Part shown: positions 22,036 through 29,389 of the stretch, in pieces
Layout of the letters: each line of letters begins with the position of its first letter
How positions within the stretch are numbered: position 1 is the first letter of the stretch
Assembly: GCA_002316005.1 (NCBI GenBank)
Contig: DCIM01000082.1
Span: 3,520 to 45,817, forward strand
Length of the DNA: 42,298 nucleotides
Source of the DNA: Prevotellaceae bacterium UBA1726
Lineage (GTDB): Bacteria; Bacteroidota; Bacteroidia; Bacteroidales; Bacteroidaceae
Direction: 5' to 3'
Made by a program: the position numbers and the translations under genes
Notes under the pieces: model-generated
What the model was told of the DNA's origin: nothing
The model's input: the letters and a program-made list of their open reading frames with translations, nothing else
The model's database searches: none

Positions 22036-24267
22036 ATGATTAACGACCTTGCACTTATTCTTATTGTTGCCAGTGTTGTGACGCTGCTGTTCAAGTGGCT
22101 CAAACAACCATTGGTACTTGGCTATATCGTTGCGGGATTCCTTGTCTCGCCTCATATGCCATACACAGCCTCTGTGACCGAACTTGCCAATATCCATGTA
22201 TGGTCTGATATTGGTGTGATGTTCCTCCTCTTTGCTTTGGGTTTGGAGTTCTCCTTCAAGAAGATTGTGAAGATGGGAATGGCCCCGGTTATTGCCGTTC
22301 TGACCATTGTATTCCTTATGATGGTGGCAGGCATATGGGTGGGATTCCTGCTTGGATGGAGCCGCATGGACTGCATCTTCCTCGGTGGTATGCTTTGTAT
22401 GTCGTCAACGACAATCATCTACAAGGCTTTCGATGACCTTGGAATCCGGCAGCATCATTTTGCTTCACTTGTGATGTCTGTCCTTATCATGGAGGATGTG
22501 CTTGCCATTGTGATGATGGTGATGCTTTCTGCAGTAGCCAAAGGCGCAATCGGTGGTTCCGTCTTGTTTGAGTCGGTATTCTCTATTGCGTTCTTCCTTG
22601 TGTTGTGGTTCGTAGTAGGAATGTTCTGTCTGCCTTGGTTCTTGCGCAAGACACGCAAATTGATGACTTCGGAAACTCTCGTTGTACTCTCTCTCGGTTT
22701 ATGCTGTGCAATGGCTGTCATCTCAACAAAGACAGGTTTCTCAAGTGCATTTGGCGCATTTGTCATGGGTAGTATCCTTGCCGAGACAGTAGAGGCTGAG
22801 AAGATAGCAAAACTTGTTGAACCGGTAAAGAACCTCTTTGGTGCAATCTTCTTCGTGTCAGTGGGTATGCTTGTCGATCCAGATATCCTTGTGGAATATG
22901 CATTGCCAATCATCGGTCTTGTACTCACAATCCTTATTGGACAGGCAGTGTTTGGCAGTTTCGGTTTCCTCCTTTCTGGTCAGACACTCCGTAATGCAAT
23001 GCGTTGTGGTTTCTCTATGGCTCAGATTGGTGAGTTCGCATTCATCATTGCTTCAATGGGCCTTTCTCATGGAGTGATAAGCGACTTTCTATATCCTGTT
23101 GTGGTTGCAGTCAGCGTTGTCACCACATTCCTCACACCTTATATGATTCGTGCGGCAGAGCCATCATATGAATTCATTGAGCGCCATCTTTCGAAGCGCG
23201 CCATCCGACGAATAAATCATTTCGGTATTGCATCGAACAAGACTCCTACTCAGGACACATTGTGGAGTTCCTTGCTTCGTCAGGTGTTCATTGATACTGT
23301 TGTATGCAGTATTCTCTCTGTCACATGTATTGCGTTGATGCTCAACTTCTTCCTGCCTTTCTGTCGTTCTATCCTACCACTTGCATGGGCAAATGGCTTG
23401 TGTGGTATCGCAACAATATTGTTGATTTCACCTTTCATCAGCATGATGATTACTAAGAAGAACAACAGTGAGGAGTTCAAGCAACTGTGGACCGAGAGTC
23501 GACTTAACCGCCCACCATTGGTGTTCACTATCCTTGTGAGGGTTGTCATTGCATTGTTGTTCGTGTTCTATGTTGTAGAATATTTAACACGTTTCACTCA
23601 TGCGTTCATCTTTACATTGGCATTGGGAGCGATTGCATGTATGTTCATCTCTCGTCATTTGAAGAAAGGAACAATCCAGATGGAACGAATGTTCCTTGAG
23701 AACCTCCGTTCTCGCGAGATTGCAGCACAGGTTGAAGGTCGTGTCCGTCCACTCTACGAGGGAAAGCTCCTTGATAGAGCAATTCATATTTCCGAACTTG
23801 TCATTCCTGCAGACTCGAAGTGGGCAGGAAAGTCATTGGCTGATTTGGCCCTTGGCTCTCGTTTTGGTGTGCATGTAAGTTCCATTACCCGTGGCCATCA
23901 GCATTACAACATTCCTGGTGGAAATTTCATTGTATTCCCATTGGACAATCTTCAGGTTATTGGTAACGACGAACAGCTGACAAAACTATCGCAGGCTGCT
24001 AAGTCGGAGGTTATTCCTGAATTGGTTGACATTGAGAACCATGAGATGAAACTCCGTCAGATAATTGTTTCTGAGGATAGTCCTCTTGTTGGAAAGACTC
24101 TTTCAAACAGTGGCCTTCGTCAGAACCATGGTTGTATGCTCGTGGGAATAGAGAAGGGCCAGGAACATCTTTCTCAGGTCGATCCTTCACATGTATTCTC
24201 CGTAGGAGACATACTGTGGGTGGTTGGCGAAAAGAATAGCAAATTAATTAAAGGTACAAATAAATAA
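22036..24267 (+). CDS. CPA2 cation:proton antiporter (KefB/YbaL-like) with two C-terminal RCK_C domains
   Basis: 743 aa starting at ATG 22036, with MINDLALILIVASVV as the first helix; the upstream GTG at 22015 only adds a short leader. Residues 1-385 are a Na/H-exchanger domain with LLFALGLEFSFK, SVLIMEDVLAIVMMV (the ion-binding acidic pair) and ISTKTGFSSAFGAFVMG. About 415-560 add further membrane helices. The cytoplasmic end has two tandem TrkA-C/RCK_C-like domains (about 590-665 and 675-740), each with a GKSLADL or GKTLSNSGLR motif and ending in VIGNDEQL or VVGEKNSKL. No Rossmann RCK_N domain is present, so regulation is probably by a small ligand at RCK_C. The transported ion (K+ or Na+) is not determined. 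Confidence 0.88.
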   Translation: MINDLALILIVASVVTLLFKWLKQPLVLGYIVAGFLVSPHMPYTASVTELANIHVWSDIGVMFLLFALGLEFSFKKIVKMGMAPVIAVLTIVFLMMVAGIWVGFLLGWSRMDCIFLGGMLCMSSTTIIYKAFDDLGIRQHHFASLVMSVLIMEDVLAIVMMVMLSAVAKGAIGGSVLFESVFSIAFFLVLWFVVGMFCLPWFLRKTRKLMTSETLVVLSLGLCCAMAVISTKTGFSSAFGAFVMGSILAETVEAEKIAKLVEPVKNLFGAIFFVSVGMLVDPDILVEYALPIIGLVLTILIGQAVFGSFGFLLSGQTLRNAMRCGFSMAQIGEFAFIIASMGLSHGVISDFLYPVVVAVSVVTTFLTPYMIRAAEPSYEFIERHLSKRAIRRINHFGIASNKTPTQDTLWSSLLRQVFIDTVVCSILSVTCIALMLNFFLPFCRSILPLAWANGLCGIATILLISPFISMMITKKNNSEEFKQLWTESRLNRPPLVFTILVRVVIALLFVFYVVEYLTRFTHAFIFTLALGAIACMFISRHLKKGTIQMERMFLENLRSREIAAQVEGRVRPLYEGKLLDRAIHISELVIPADSKWAGKSLADLALGSRFGVHVSSITRGHQHYNIPGGNFIVFPLDNLQVIGNDEQLTKLSQAAKSEVIPELVDIENHEMKLRQIIVSEDSPLVGKTLSNSGLRQNHGCMLVGIEKGQEHLSQVDPSHVFSVGDILWVVGEKNSKLIKGTNK

Positions 24268-24279
24268 CAAAGAAATTTT

Positions 24280-24747
24280 ATGGCAATTGAAAAAACATTG
24301 GTATTGCTGAAGCCTTGCACAGTTCAGCGCTCACTCATCGGTGAAATCATCAGCATCTTCGAAAAGAAAGGTCTTCGCGTAGCAGGTCTTAAGATGATGC
24401 AACTCGACGATGCAATCCTTGCAGAGCACTATTCTCATCTCGTTGATCGTCCTTTCTTCCCTGGTCTCAAGGCATCAATGATGGCTACTCCTGTTGTTGC
24501 TCTTGCACTTGAGGGTGTAGATGCAATTGAGGTTGTTCGCCAGATGGCTGGTCCTACAAATGGCCGTAAGGCTCTTCCTGGTACAATCCGTGGCGATTAC
24601 AGCATGTCTGGTCAGCAGAATATCGTTCACGCAAGTGATGGTCCTGAGACTGCAGTTGCTGAGTTGAAGCGTTTCTTCCGCGAGGGCGAAATCTTTGAGT
24701 ATGCTCTCCCTACACTCGGTTCTCTCTACGCTTCTGATGAGATTTAA
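24280..24747 (+). CDS. ndk: Nucleoside diphosphate kinase
   Basis: Transfers the gamma phosphate between nucleoside triphosphates and diphosphates. The catalytic His117 lies in NIVHASDG, close to the usual NxxHGSDS. KPCTVQRSLIGEI near the N-terminus corresponds to KPDAVQR, with Cys in place of the usual Asp. The 155-aa length is normal. It follows the antiporter by 12 bp and is closed by a strong terminator. Confidence 0.96.
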   Translation: MAIEKTLVLLKPCTVQRSLIGEIISIFEKKGLRVAGLKMMQLDDAILAEHYSHLVDRPFFPGLKASMMATPVVALALEGVDAIEVVRQMAGPTNGRKALPGTIRGDYSMSGQQNIVHASDGPETAVAELKRFFREGEIFEYALPTLGSLYASDEI

Positions 24748-24772
24748 TTCCGTTTCCCTATATATAATATAA

Positions 24773-24804
24773 AAAGGTGAACCTTCATTGGTCCACCTTT
24801 TTTT
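24773..24804. terminator. Intrinsic terminator between ndk and the convergent exporter gene
   Basis: AAAGGTG and ACC pair with GGT and CACCTTT around TTCATT, followed by seven T residues on the plus strand. An A/T-rich run on the other side makes a bidirectional role possible. Confidence 0.8.
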
Positions 24805-24829
24805 ATGTTTATTCAACATGATGCTTGCT

Positions 24830-25888
24830 CTAAGCCAGTACTGGTACTAAGTATTTTGCCAGTAGGTAACCACCTATGAGCAACCATACGAAAAGCAGTG
24901 TTGCAAGATAGAACGGACCTGCACCCGCCTGACGGAACTTCTCTATTGTGGTGTCTGCACCAAGAGCAGTCATTGCCATTGTAAGGAGGAATGTGTCAAG
25001 GATTCCCATCCACGAAGCACCGCCGAACAGATAAGTCTTGAATGCTGCTTCAGGCATTACGCCTTGAAGGAATGTAGTTACAAGGATTATGGCAATGAAA
25101 CCGAAAGCAAACCAAGGAATAGTGATTTTTGTCTTCTCGCCGTTGGCAGATGGTTTCTTCAGACAGAATGCCATTATAATAAGTACAGGCGCGAGGAGAA
25201 TGACACGAATCATCTTTGTGATTGTGGCTGTTCCTGCTATGCCGAGAGCATCACTTGGGTCCATGGCGTTTCCTGCACCTGCCACATTAGCAACCTCATG
25301 GAGCGTAGAACCCGTATAGATTGCAACTTGCTGATTGTCAAGGCCCGAAAGGAGTCCTGTGCGATACATGATAGGGTAGAGGAACATGGCAATGATACCA
25401 AATATAACCACCGTAGAAACGGCAACTGCTGTCTTGTGACTCTCGCATTTCACAACTGGTTCAGCACCTAATACGGCAGCAGCACCACAGATGGCACTAC
25501 CCGTAGCAGTCATTATTGCCGTGTCAGCATCCATCTTTAGTAACTTTCCGAGCCAAATGCCGAGGAATATTGTACCTGCAATGATGATACAGTCAACAAC
25601 GATTGCTGGCAATCCAATGGCAATGACATCGTTAAGAGTGAGGCGGAAACCATAGAGTACGATACCTGTACGCAGAATCTGTTTTGTGCAGAACTTCAAT
25701 CCCGGCATCCACTCCTTTGGCATTTTCTTGCCAATAGTATTGGCGAAGAGCATACCGATTATGATACCGATGATAAGTGGCGAAAGTGCCAGTGCCTTGA
25801 CGGCCTGAATAGAGGCAACAAGGTAGGCAAGAACCGAGAAAAATGCAATGAGAATTATTCCCATCCAAAAACCTTTATCCTTCTTCAT
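24830..25888 (-). CDS. YeiH-family putative exporter (UPF0324)
   Basis: 352-aa membrane protein with about ten hydrophobic segments. I start it at ATG 25888, where MKKDKGFWMGIILIAFF gives a normal cytoplasmic N-terminus; the upstream ATG at 25942 lies beyond the -7 box at 25914. Family marks are LSPLIIGIIIGMLFANT, TGSAICGAAAVLGAEPV and GSTLHEVANVAGAG. The family is often called putative sulfate exporter, but the substrate is not firmly established. It is divergent from fhs. Confidence 0.85.
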   Translation of the reverse strand: MKKDKGFWMGIILIAFFSVLAYLVASIQAVKALALSPLIIGIIIGMLFANTIGKKMPKEWMPGLKFCTKQILRTGIVLYGFRLTLNDVIAIGLPAIVVDCIIIAGTIFLGIWLGKLLKMDADTAIMTATGSAICGAAAVLGAEPVVKCESHKTAVAVSTVVIFGIIAMFLYPIMYRTGLLSGLDNQQVAIYTGSTLHEVANVAGAGNAMDPSDALGIAGTATITKMIRVILLAPVLIIMAFCLKKPSANGEKTKITIPWFAFGFIAIILVTTFLQGVMPEAAFKTYLFGGASWMGILDTFLLTMAMTALGADTTIEKFRQAGAGPFYLATLLFVWLLIGGYLLAKYLVPVLA

Positions 25889-25913
25889 AATGCGAGTGTT
25901 TAAGAATTCTATG

Positions 25914-25921
25914 CAAAAGTA
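25914..25921 (-). promoter_or_regulatory. Bacteroidota -7 box for the YeiH-family gene
   Basis: On the minus strand this reads TACTTTTG, a full match. No TTTG at the proper distance is seen. It implies a leader of about 20 nt before ATG 25888. Confidence 0.5.
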
Positions 25922-25941
25922 TAAAAAAAACCGCAAAAACA

Positions 25942-25973
25942 TTTGCCGTTCTTCTTTTTATTTTCTAATTTTG
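25942..25973 (+). promoter_or_regulatory. Consensus Bacteroidota promoter for fhs
   Basis: TTTG at 25942-25945 and TAATTTTG at 25966-25973 are separated by exactly 20 bp. The transcript should start near 25980, leaving about 27 nt before the ATG at 26007. Confidence 0.8.
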
Positions 25974-26006
25974 CATAAAAATCAAATAATACTAACATAA
26001 ACAATT

Positions 26007-27674
26007 ATGAAAACTGACATTGAAATCGCTCGCGAAGCGAAATTGCTACCTATCAAAGATGTTGCATCGCAAATCGGAATTACCGAAGAAATGCTTGAAC
26101 CTTACGGAAAACATATCGCAAAGGTTCCTTACACAACTATCGATGATGAGAAGATCAAGAATCACAAACTTATTCTTGTAACTGCTATCACCCCAACAAA
26201 GGCTGGTATCGGTAAGACAACTGTTTCTATCGGTCTTGCTCTTGGTCTCAACAAGATTGGCAAGAAGGCTGTTCTCGCTCTTCGCGAACCTTCGCTCGGC
26301 CCTTGCTTCGGTATGAAGGGTGGTGCTGCTGGTGGTGGCTACGCACAGGTTTTGCCAATGGACAAAATCAACCTCCATTTCACTGGCGACTTCCACGCTG
26401 TTACTTCTGCTCACAACATGATTACTGCCCTCATGGACAACTACATCTATCAGCATCGTGAGGAGGGTTTCGCTCTTCGTGAGGTGCTTTGGAAGCGTGT
26501 CCTTGATGTAAACGACCGCAACCTCCGCCAGATTATCACTGGTCTTGGCGCAAAGACAAACGGTGTGACAGGTGAGAGTGGATTTGATATCACTCCTGCT
26601 TCAGAGATTATGGCAATTCTCTGTCTCGCTACTGATGAGGAGGATCTCCGCCGTCGTATTGACAACATCCTTCTTGGTATCAAGGTTGATGGCACTCCTT
26701 TCTATGTTCGTGAGATGGGTATCACTGGTGCAATCTGCGTTCTTCTTCGCGATGCAATCAACCCTAACCTCGTTCAGACAACTGAGAATACACCTGCATT
26801 TGTTCATGGTGGTCCTTTCGCAAATATCGCTCATGGTTGTAACACAGTCCTCGCTACAAAGATGGCTCTCACCTATGGTGACTACTGTATCACAGAAGCA
26901 GGATTTGGTGCTGACCTTGGAGCAGAGAAGTTCCTTGACATCAAGTGCCGCAAGACTGGTCTTCAGCCTTCGCTCACAGTTCTCGTTGCTACAACTCAGG
27001 GCTTGAAGATGCATGGTGGCGTTGCTCAGGAAAAGATTAAGGAACCAAATGCAGAGGGATTGACAGAGGGATTCAAGAATCTCGACCGCCACATCCGCAA
27101 TCTCCAGAAGTTTGGTCAGACTGTTGTTGTTTGCTTCAACCGCTACTACTTCGACACAGACGAGGAGATGAACCTTGTTGCAGAGCACTGCCGTGAGATG
27201 GGTGTTGGTTTTGCTGAGAACAATGCCTTCTGCGAGGGTGGCGTTGGTGCTGTGCCATTGGCAGAACTCGTGGCAAAGACCATCGAGGAGCAGCCAAGCA
27301 AGCCTCTCACATTCCTCTACAACGACGAAGATACAATCGAGGAGAAGATTGAGAAGGTGGCTAAGAACTACTATGGTGCTGCAAAGGTTGTTTACAACAA
27401 GGCTGCAGTGAAGATGATTGAGCGTGCTCGTGCACTCGGCCTTGAGAAGTATCCTATCTGTATTGCAAAGACACAGTTCTCGTTCTCTGACGATGCAAAG
27501 CGTTACGGTGTACCAGAAGGTTTCACATTCACTATCCGCGACCTTGTCATCAACACAGGTTCTGAGATGCTTGTCGCAATCGCTGGCGACATCATGCGTA
27601 TGCCTGGTCTTCCTCTCCATCCACAGGCAGAGAATATTGATATTGTCAATGGCGAGATTGAAGGTCTTTCGTAA
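26007..27674 (+). CDS. fhs: Formate-tetrahydrofolate ligase
   Basis: ATP-dependent synthesis of 10-formyl-tetrahydrofolate from formate, feeding one-carbon metabolism. The P-loop TPTKAGIGKTT is at residues 62-72, followed by LREPSLGPCFGMKGGAAGGG, a hallmark of the family, and later by AGFGADLGAEKFLDIKCR. The 555-aa length is usual. It stands alone between a consensus promoter and a strong terminator, and codon use is strongly biased toward a few codons, consistent with high expression. Confidence 0.97.
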   Translation: MKTDIEIAREAKLLPIKDVASQIGITEEMLEPYGKHIAKVPYTTIDDEKIKNHKLILVTAITPTKAGIGKTTVSIGLALGLNKIGKKAVLALREPSLGPCFGMKGGAAGGGYAQVLPMDKINLHFTGDFHAVTSAHNMITALMDNYIYQHREEGFALREVLWKRVLDVNDRNLRQIITGLGAKTNGVTGESGFDITPASEIMAILCLATDEEDLRRRIDNILLGIKVDGTPFYVREMGITGAICVLLRDAINPNLVQTTENTPAFVHGGPFANIAHGCNTVLATKMALTYGDYCITEAGFGADLGAEKFLDIKCRKTGLQPSLTVLVATTQGLKMHGGVAQEKIKEPNAEGLTEGFKNLDRHIRNLQKFGQTVVVCFNRYYFDTDEEMNLVAEHCREMGVGFAENNAFCEGGVGAVPLAELVAKTIEEQPSKPLTFLYNDEDTIEEKIEKVAKNYYGAAKVVYNKAAVKMIERARALGLEKYPICIAKTQFSFSDDAKRYGVPEGFTFTIRDLVINTGSEMLVAIAGDIMRMPGLPLHPQAENIDIVNGEIEGLS

Positions 27675-27699
27675 GATATCCCCTTCACCTATATATAAT

Positions 27700-27735
27700 A
27701 AGGAGCATCCTTTGGGGGTGCTCCTTGTTTTTTTT
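27700..27735 (+). terminator. Intrinsic terminator after fhs
   Basis: AAGGAGCA (27700-27707) pairs with TGCTCCTT (27719-27726) around an 11-nt loop, followed by a long T-run to 27735. Confidence 0.88.
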
Positions 27736-27802
27736 GCCGTAATAATTGATTTCTCGCTTTATTCATTCCCTGCAATCATAACCCTTGATACAAAAGCATT
27801 GA

Positions 27803-27909
27803 AATGAGCAAGTCATTCTAACGGAATGAGGAGGTCATTTAAGTGAAATGAGGTGGTCATTTAAGTGGAATGACAAAGAATTCGCTAGCGAATTTCTGCT
27901 CATTACGCC
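27803..27909 (+). repeat. Intergenic 22-bp-period repeat element with 16-bp palindrome, copy 2
   Basis: Three tandem 22-bp units (27803-27824, 27825-27846, 27847-27868) of AATGA-N5-TCATT-N7 precede AATGACAAAG and then the palindrome AATTCGCTAGCGAATT (27879-27894), closed by TCATT at 27900-27904. The order, spacing and orientation are those of copy 1 at 11840-11955; the linkers differ at several bases while the AATGA/TCATT cores and the palindrome are unchanged. It lies between the fhs terminator and the tRNA-Arg region. Confidence 0.9.
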
Positions 27910-27917
27910 CTTTTTTA

Positions 27918-28048
27918 TTCTATGTGATCCCGGAGGTTTGACTTCGTCTTTCCCTATCCCTGCCACGAGCAGGTCTATCATATAAAGAATAGAGATACTA
28001 ATTGAAAACAAGCTTTCTTTCGTATCTCTATCTTTCTATGTGATCCCG
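27918..28048. repeat. 15-bp direct repeat that duplicates the 3' end of tRNA-Arg
   Basis: TTCTATGTGATCCCG occurs at 27918-27932 and at 28034-28048. In the second copy eight bases (28041-28048) are the tRNA 3' end. The roughly 100 bp between the copies hold two inverted repeats: CCTGC/GCAGG (27959-27973) and TAGAGATAC/GTATCTCTA (27990-28030). The latter may be the tRNA terminator. No gene is visible. This looks like the footprint of an integration at the tRNA 3' end, or of a lost tandem tRNA copy. Confidence 0.6.
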
Positions 28049-28114
28049 ATGGGATTCAAACCCATGACCTTCAGAACCGGAATCTGACGCTCTATTCAGC
28101 TAAGCTACGGGACC
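28041..28114 (-). tRNA. tRNA-Arg (anticodon CCG)
   Basis: On the minus strand a complete 74-nt cloverleaf can be drawn. The acceptor GGTCCCG/CGGGATC has one G-T pair and discriminator A. The D stem is GCTT/GAGC, the anticodon stem TCAGA/TCTGA with loop TTCCGGT, and the T stem ATGGG/CCCAT with loop TTTGAAT. The loop gives anticodon CCG, which reads CGG (Arg). The CCA end is not encoded. The -7 box lies just upstream at 28132-28139. Confidence 0.93.
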
Positions 28115-28131
28115 ATTGTAATAATGGACTG

Positions 28132-28163
28132 CAAATTTAATAAAAAAAAATGGGACAACGAAA
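28132..28163 (-). promoter_or_regulatory. Promoter for tRNA-Arg
   Basis: On the minus strand, TAAATTTG (28132-28139) is a full -7 match, with TTTC (28160-28163) as a one-mismatch -33 box at 20-bp spacing. It overlaps the asnA terminator. Initiation near 28125 is about 10 nt before the mature tRNA. Confidence 0.65.
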
Positions 28164-28173
28164 TGTTGCCCCA
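28142..28173 (-). terminator. Intrinsic terminator after asnA
   Basis: On the minus strand, TGGGGCAAC pairs with GTTGTCCCA around ATTTC, and is followed by nine T residues. Confidence 0.85.
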
Positions 28174-28198
28174 TATATTTTAATCATTTATGTTGTGC

Positions 28199-29233
28199 TT
28201 AGATGAGATGCATTCCTGCTTCCTGACATTCCTTGCGCATTTCGTCTGGCCAGATTGAAGCCTGAATCTCACCAATGTGAGCCTTGTGGAGCATCACCAT
28301 ACAAAGACGGCTCTGACCAATACCACCACCAATACTCAATGGGAGCTCGTCGTTGAGGAGCTTCTTGTGGAAGTAGAGCGACTGACGCTCTACCTGTCCT
28401 TCAAGTGCCAACTGGCGGAGAAGACTCTCCTTGTCAACTCGGATACCCATAGAACTCAACTCGAATGAACGACCGAGGACAGGATACCAGATGAGGATAT
28501 CGCCATTGAGACCAGCAAGTCCGTTCTCGCCAATGGTTGTCCAATCGTCATAGTCAGGGGCACGACCATCATGCTTCTCTCCGTTTGCCATCTTTCCGCC
28601 AATACCGATGATAAACACAGCACCATACTTCTCACAAATTGCATCCTCGCGCTCCTTTGCAGTCTTGTCTGGATACATAGCCAGCAATTCTTCACTGTGG
28701 ATGAAGTGGATTTCCTCAGGGAGGAAAGGCTTGAGTTGCGGATATGTCTCGCAAGTGAGATATTCTGTGCGACGGATTGCCGAATAGATGCGTGTGACGA
28801 TGTTCTTAAGGAACGCAATAGAGCGCTGTTCCTTTGTAATGACAGCCTCCCAGTCCCACTGGTCAACATAGAGGGAATGCAGGTTGTCGAGTTCCTCGTC
28901 AGCACGGATGGCGTTCATGTCGGTATAGATGCCATAGCCTGGGGCAACATTGTATTCAGCCAATGTCAGTCGCTTCCACTTTGCAAGTGAATGAACAACC
29001 TCAGCCTTTGCATCGCCCAGTTCCTTAATAGGGAATGTAACGGCACGCTCAACTCCGTTCAGGTCGTCGTTGATACCGAGACCTTTAAGTACGAAAAGCG
29101 GTGCTGTGACACGACGCAGGCGGAGTTCTGTGGAGAGATTCTGCTGGAAGAATTCCTTGATTAATTTGATACCCTGTTCTGTCTGCTGCATATCAAGTGC
29201 AGCTTTGTATCCTGATGGTTTGATAATCTTCAT
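28199..29233 (-). CDS. asnA: Aspartate-ammonia ligase (asparagine synthetase A)
   Basis: Ammonia-dependent asparagine synthesis from aspartate with ATP. The fold is class II aminoacyl-tRNA-synthetase-like. Recognisable stretches are RVTAPLFVLKGLGINDDLNG, VVHSLAKWKRLTLAEY, GIYTDMNAIR, VDQWDWE and the C-terminal LSIGGGIGQSRLCMVMLHKAHIGE-type motif 3 near residue 310. The 344-aa length is close to the 330 aa of E. coli AsnA. It is monocistronic, with a -7 box at 29259-29266 and a clear terminator. Confidence 0.96.
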   Translation of the reverse strand: MKIIKPSGYKAALDMQQTEQGIKLIKEFFQQNLSTELRLRRVTAPLFVLKGLGINDDLNGVERAVTFPIKELGDAKAEVVHSLAKWKRLTLAEYNVAPGYGIYTDMNAIRADEELDNLHSLYVDQWDWEAVITKEQRSIAFLKNIVTRIYSAIRRTEYLTCETYPQLKPFLPEEIHFIHSEELLAMYPDKTAKEREDAICEKYGAVFIIGIGGKMANGEKHDGRAPDYDDWTTIGENGLAGLNGDILIWYPVLGRSFELSSMGIRVDKESLLRQLALEGQVERQSLYFHKKLLNDELPLSIGGGIGQSRLCMVMLHKAHIGEIQASIWPDEMRKECQEAGMHLI

Positions 29234-29258
29234 TTTTACCTTTTTTCAATTGCGAGTG

Positions 29259-29266
29259 CAAAGGTA
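29259..29266 (-). promoter_or_regulatory. Bacteroidota -7 box for asnA
   Basis: On the minus strand this reads TACCTTTG followed by C, a full match. ATTG at 29286-29289 is a weak -33 candidate at 19-bp spacing. Confidence 0.55.
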
Positions 29267-29389
29267 ATAAATAAAAATCAAAAATCAATGAATTGCGGTG
29301 ATAAAAATTGCAAAAAGTCACAAAATGTCAATTTTCGCTGACAATTGTGATTTTCTGCTTATGGTGTTTCTTTCTAAAAAAACAAGTCT

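Noticed and set aside
26031..26048. Possible third copy of the palindrome (CGCTCGCGAAGCGAAATT) at the start of fhs
   Set aside because: The sequence is coding (IAREAKL) and does not match the AATTCGCTAGCGAATT element or its flanks.
27418..27807. 129-codon frame running from inside fhs past its terminator
   Set aside because: Ser/Leu-rich shadow of the fhs coding frame; it crosses a strong terminator and has no family resemblance.
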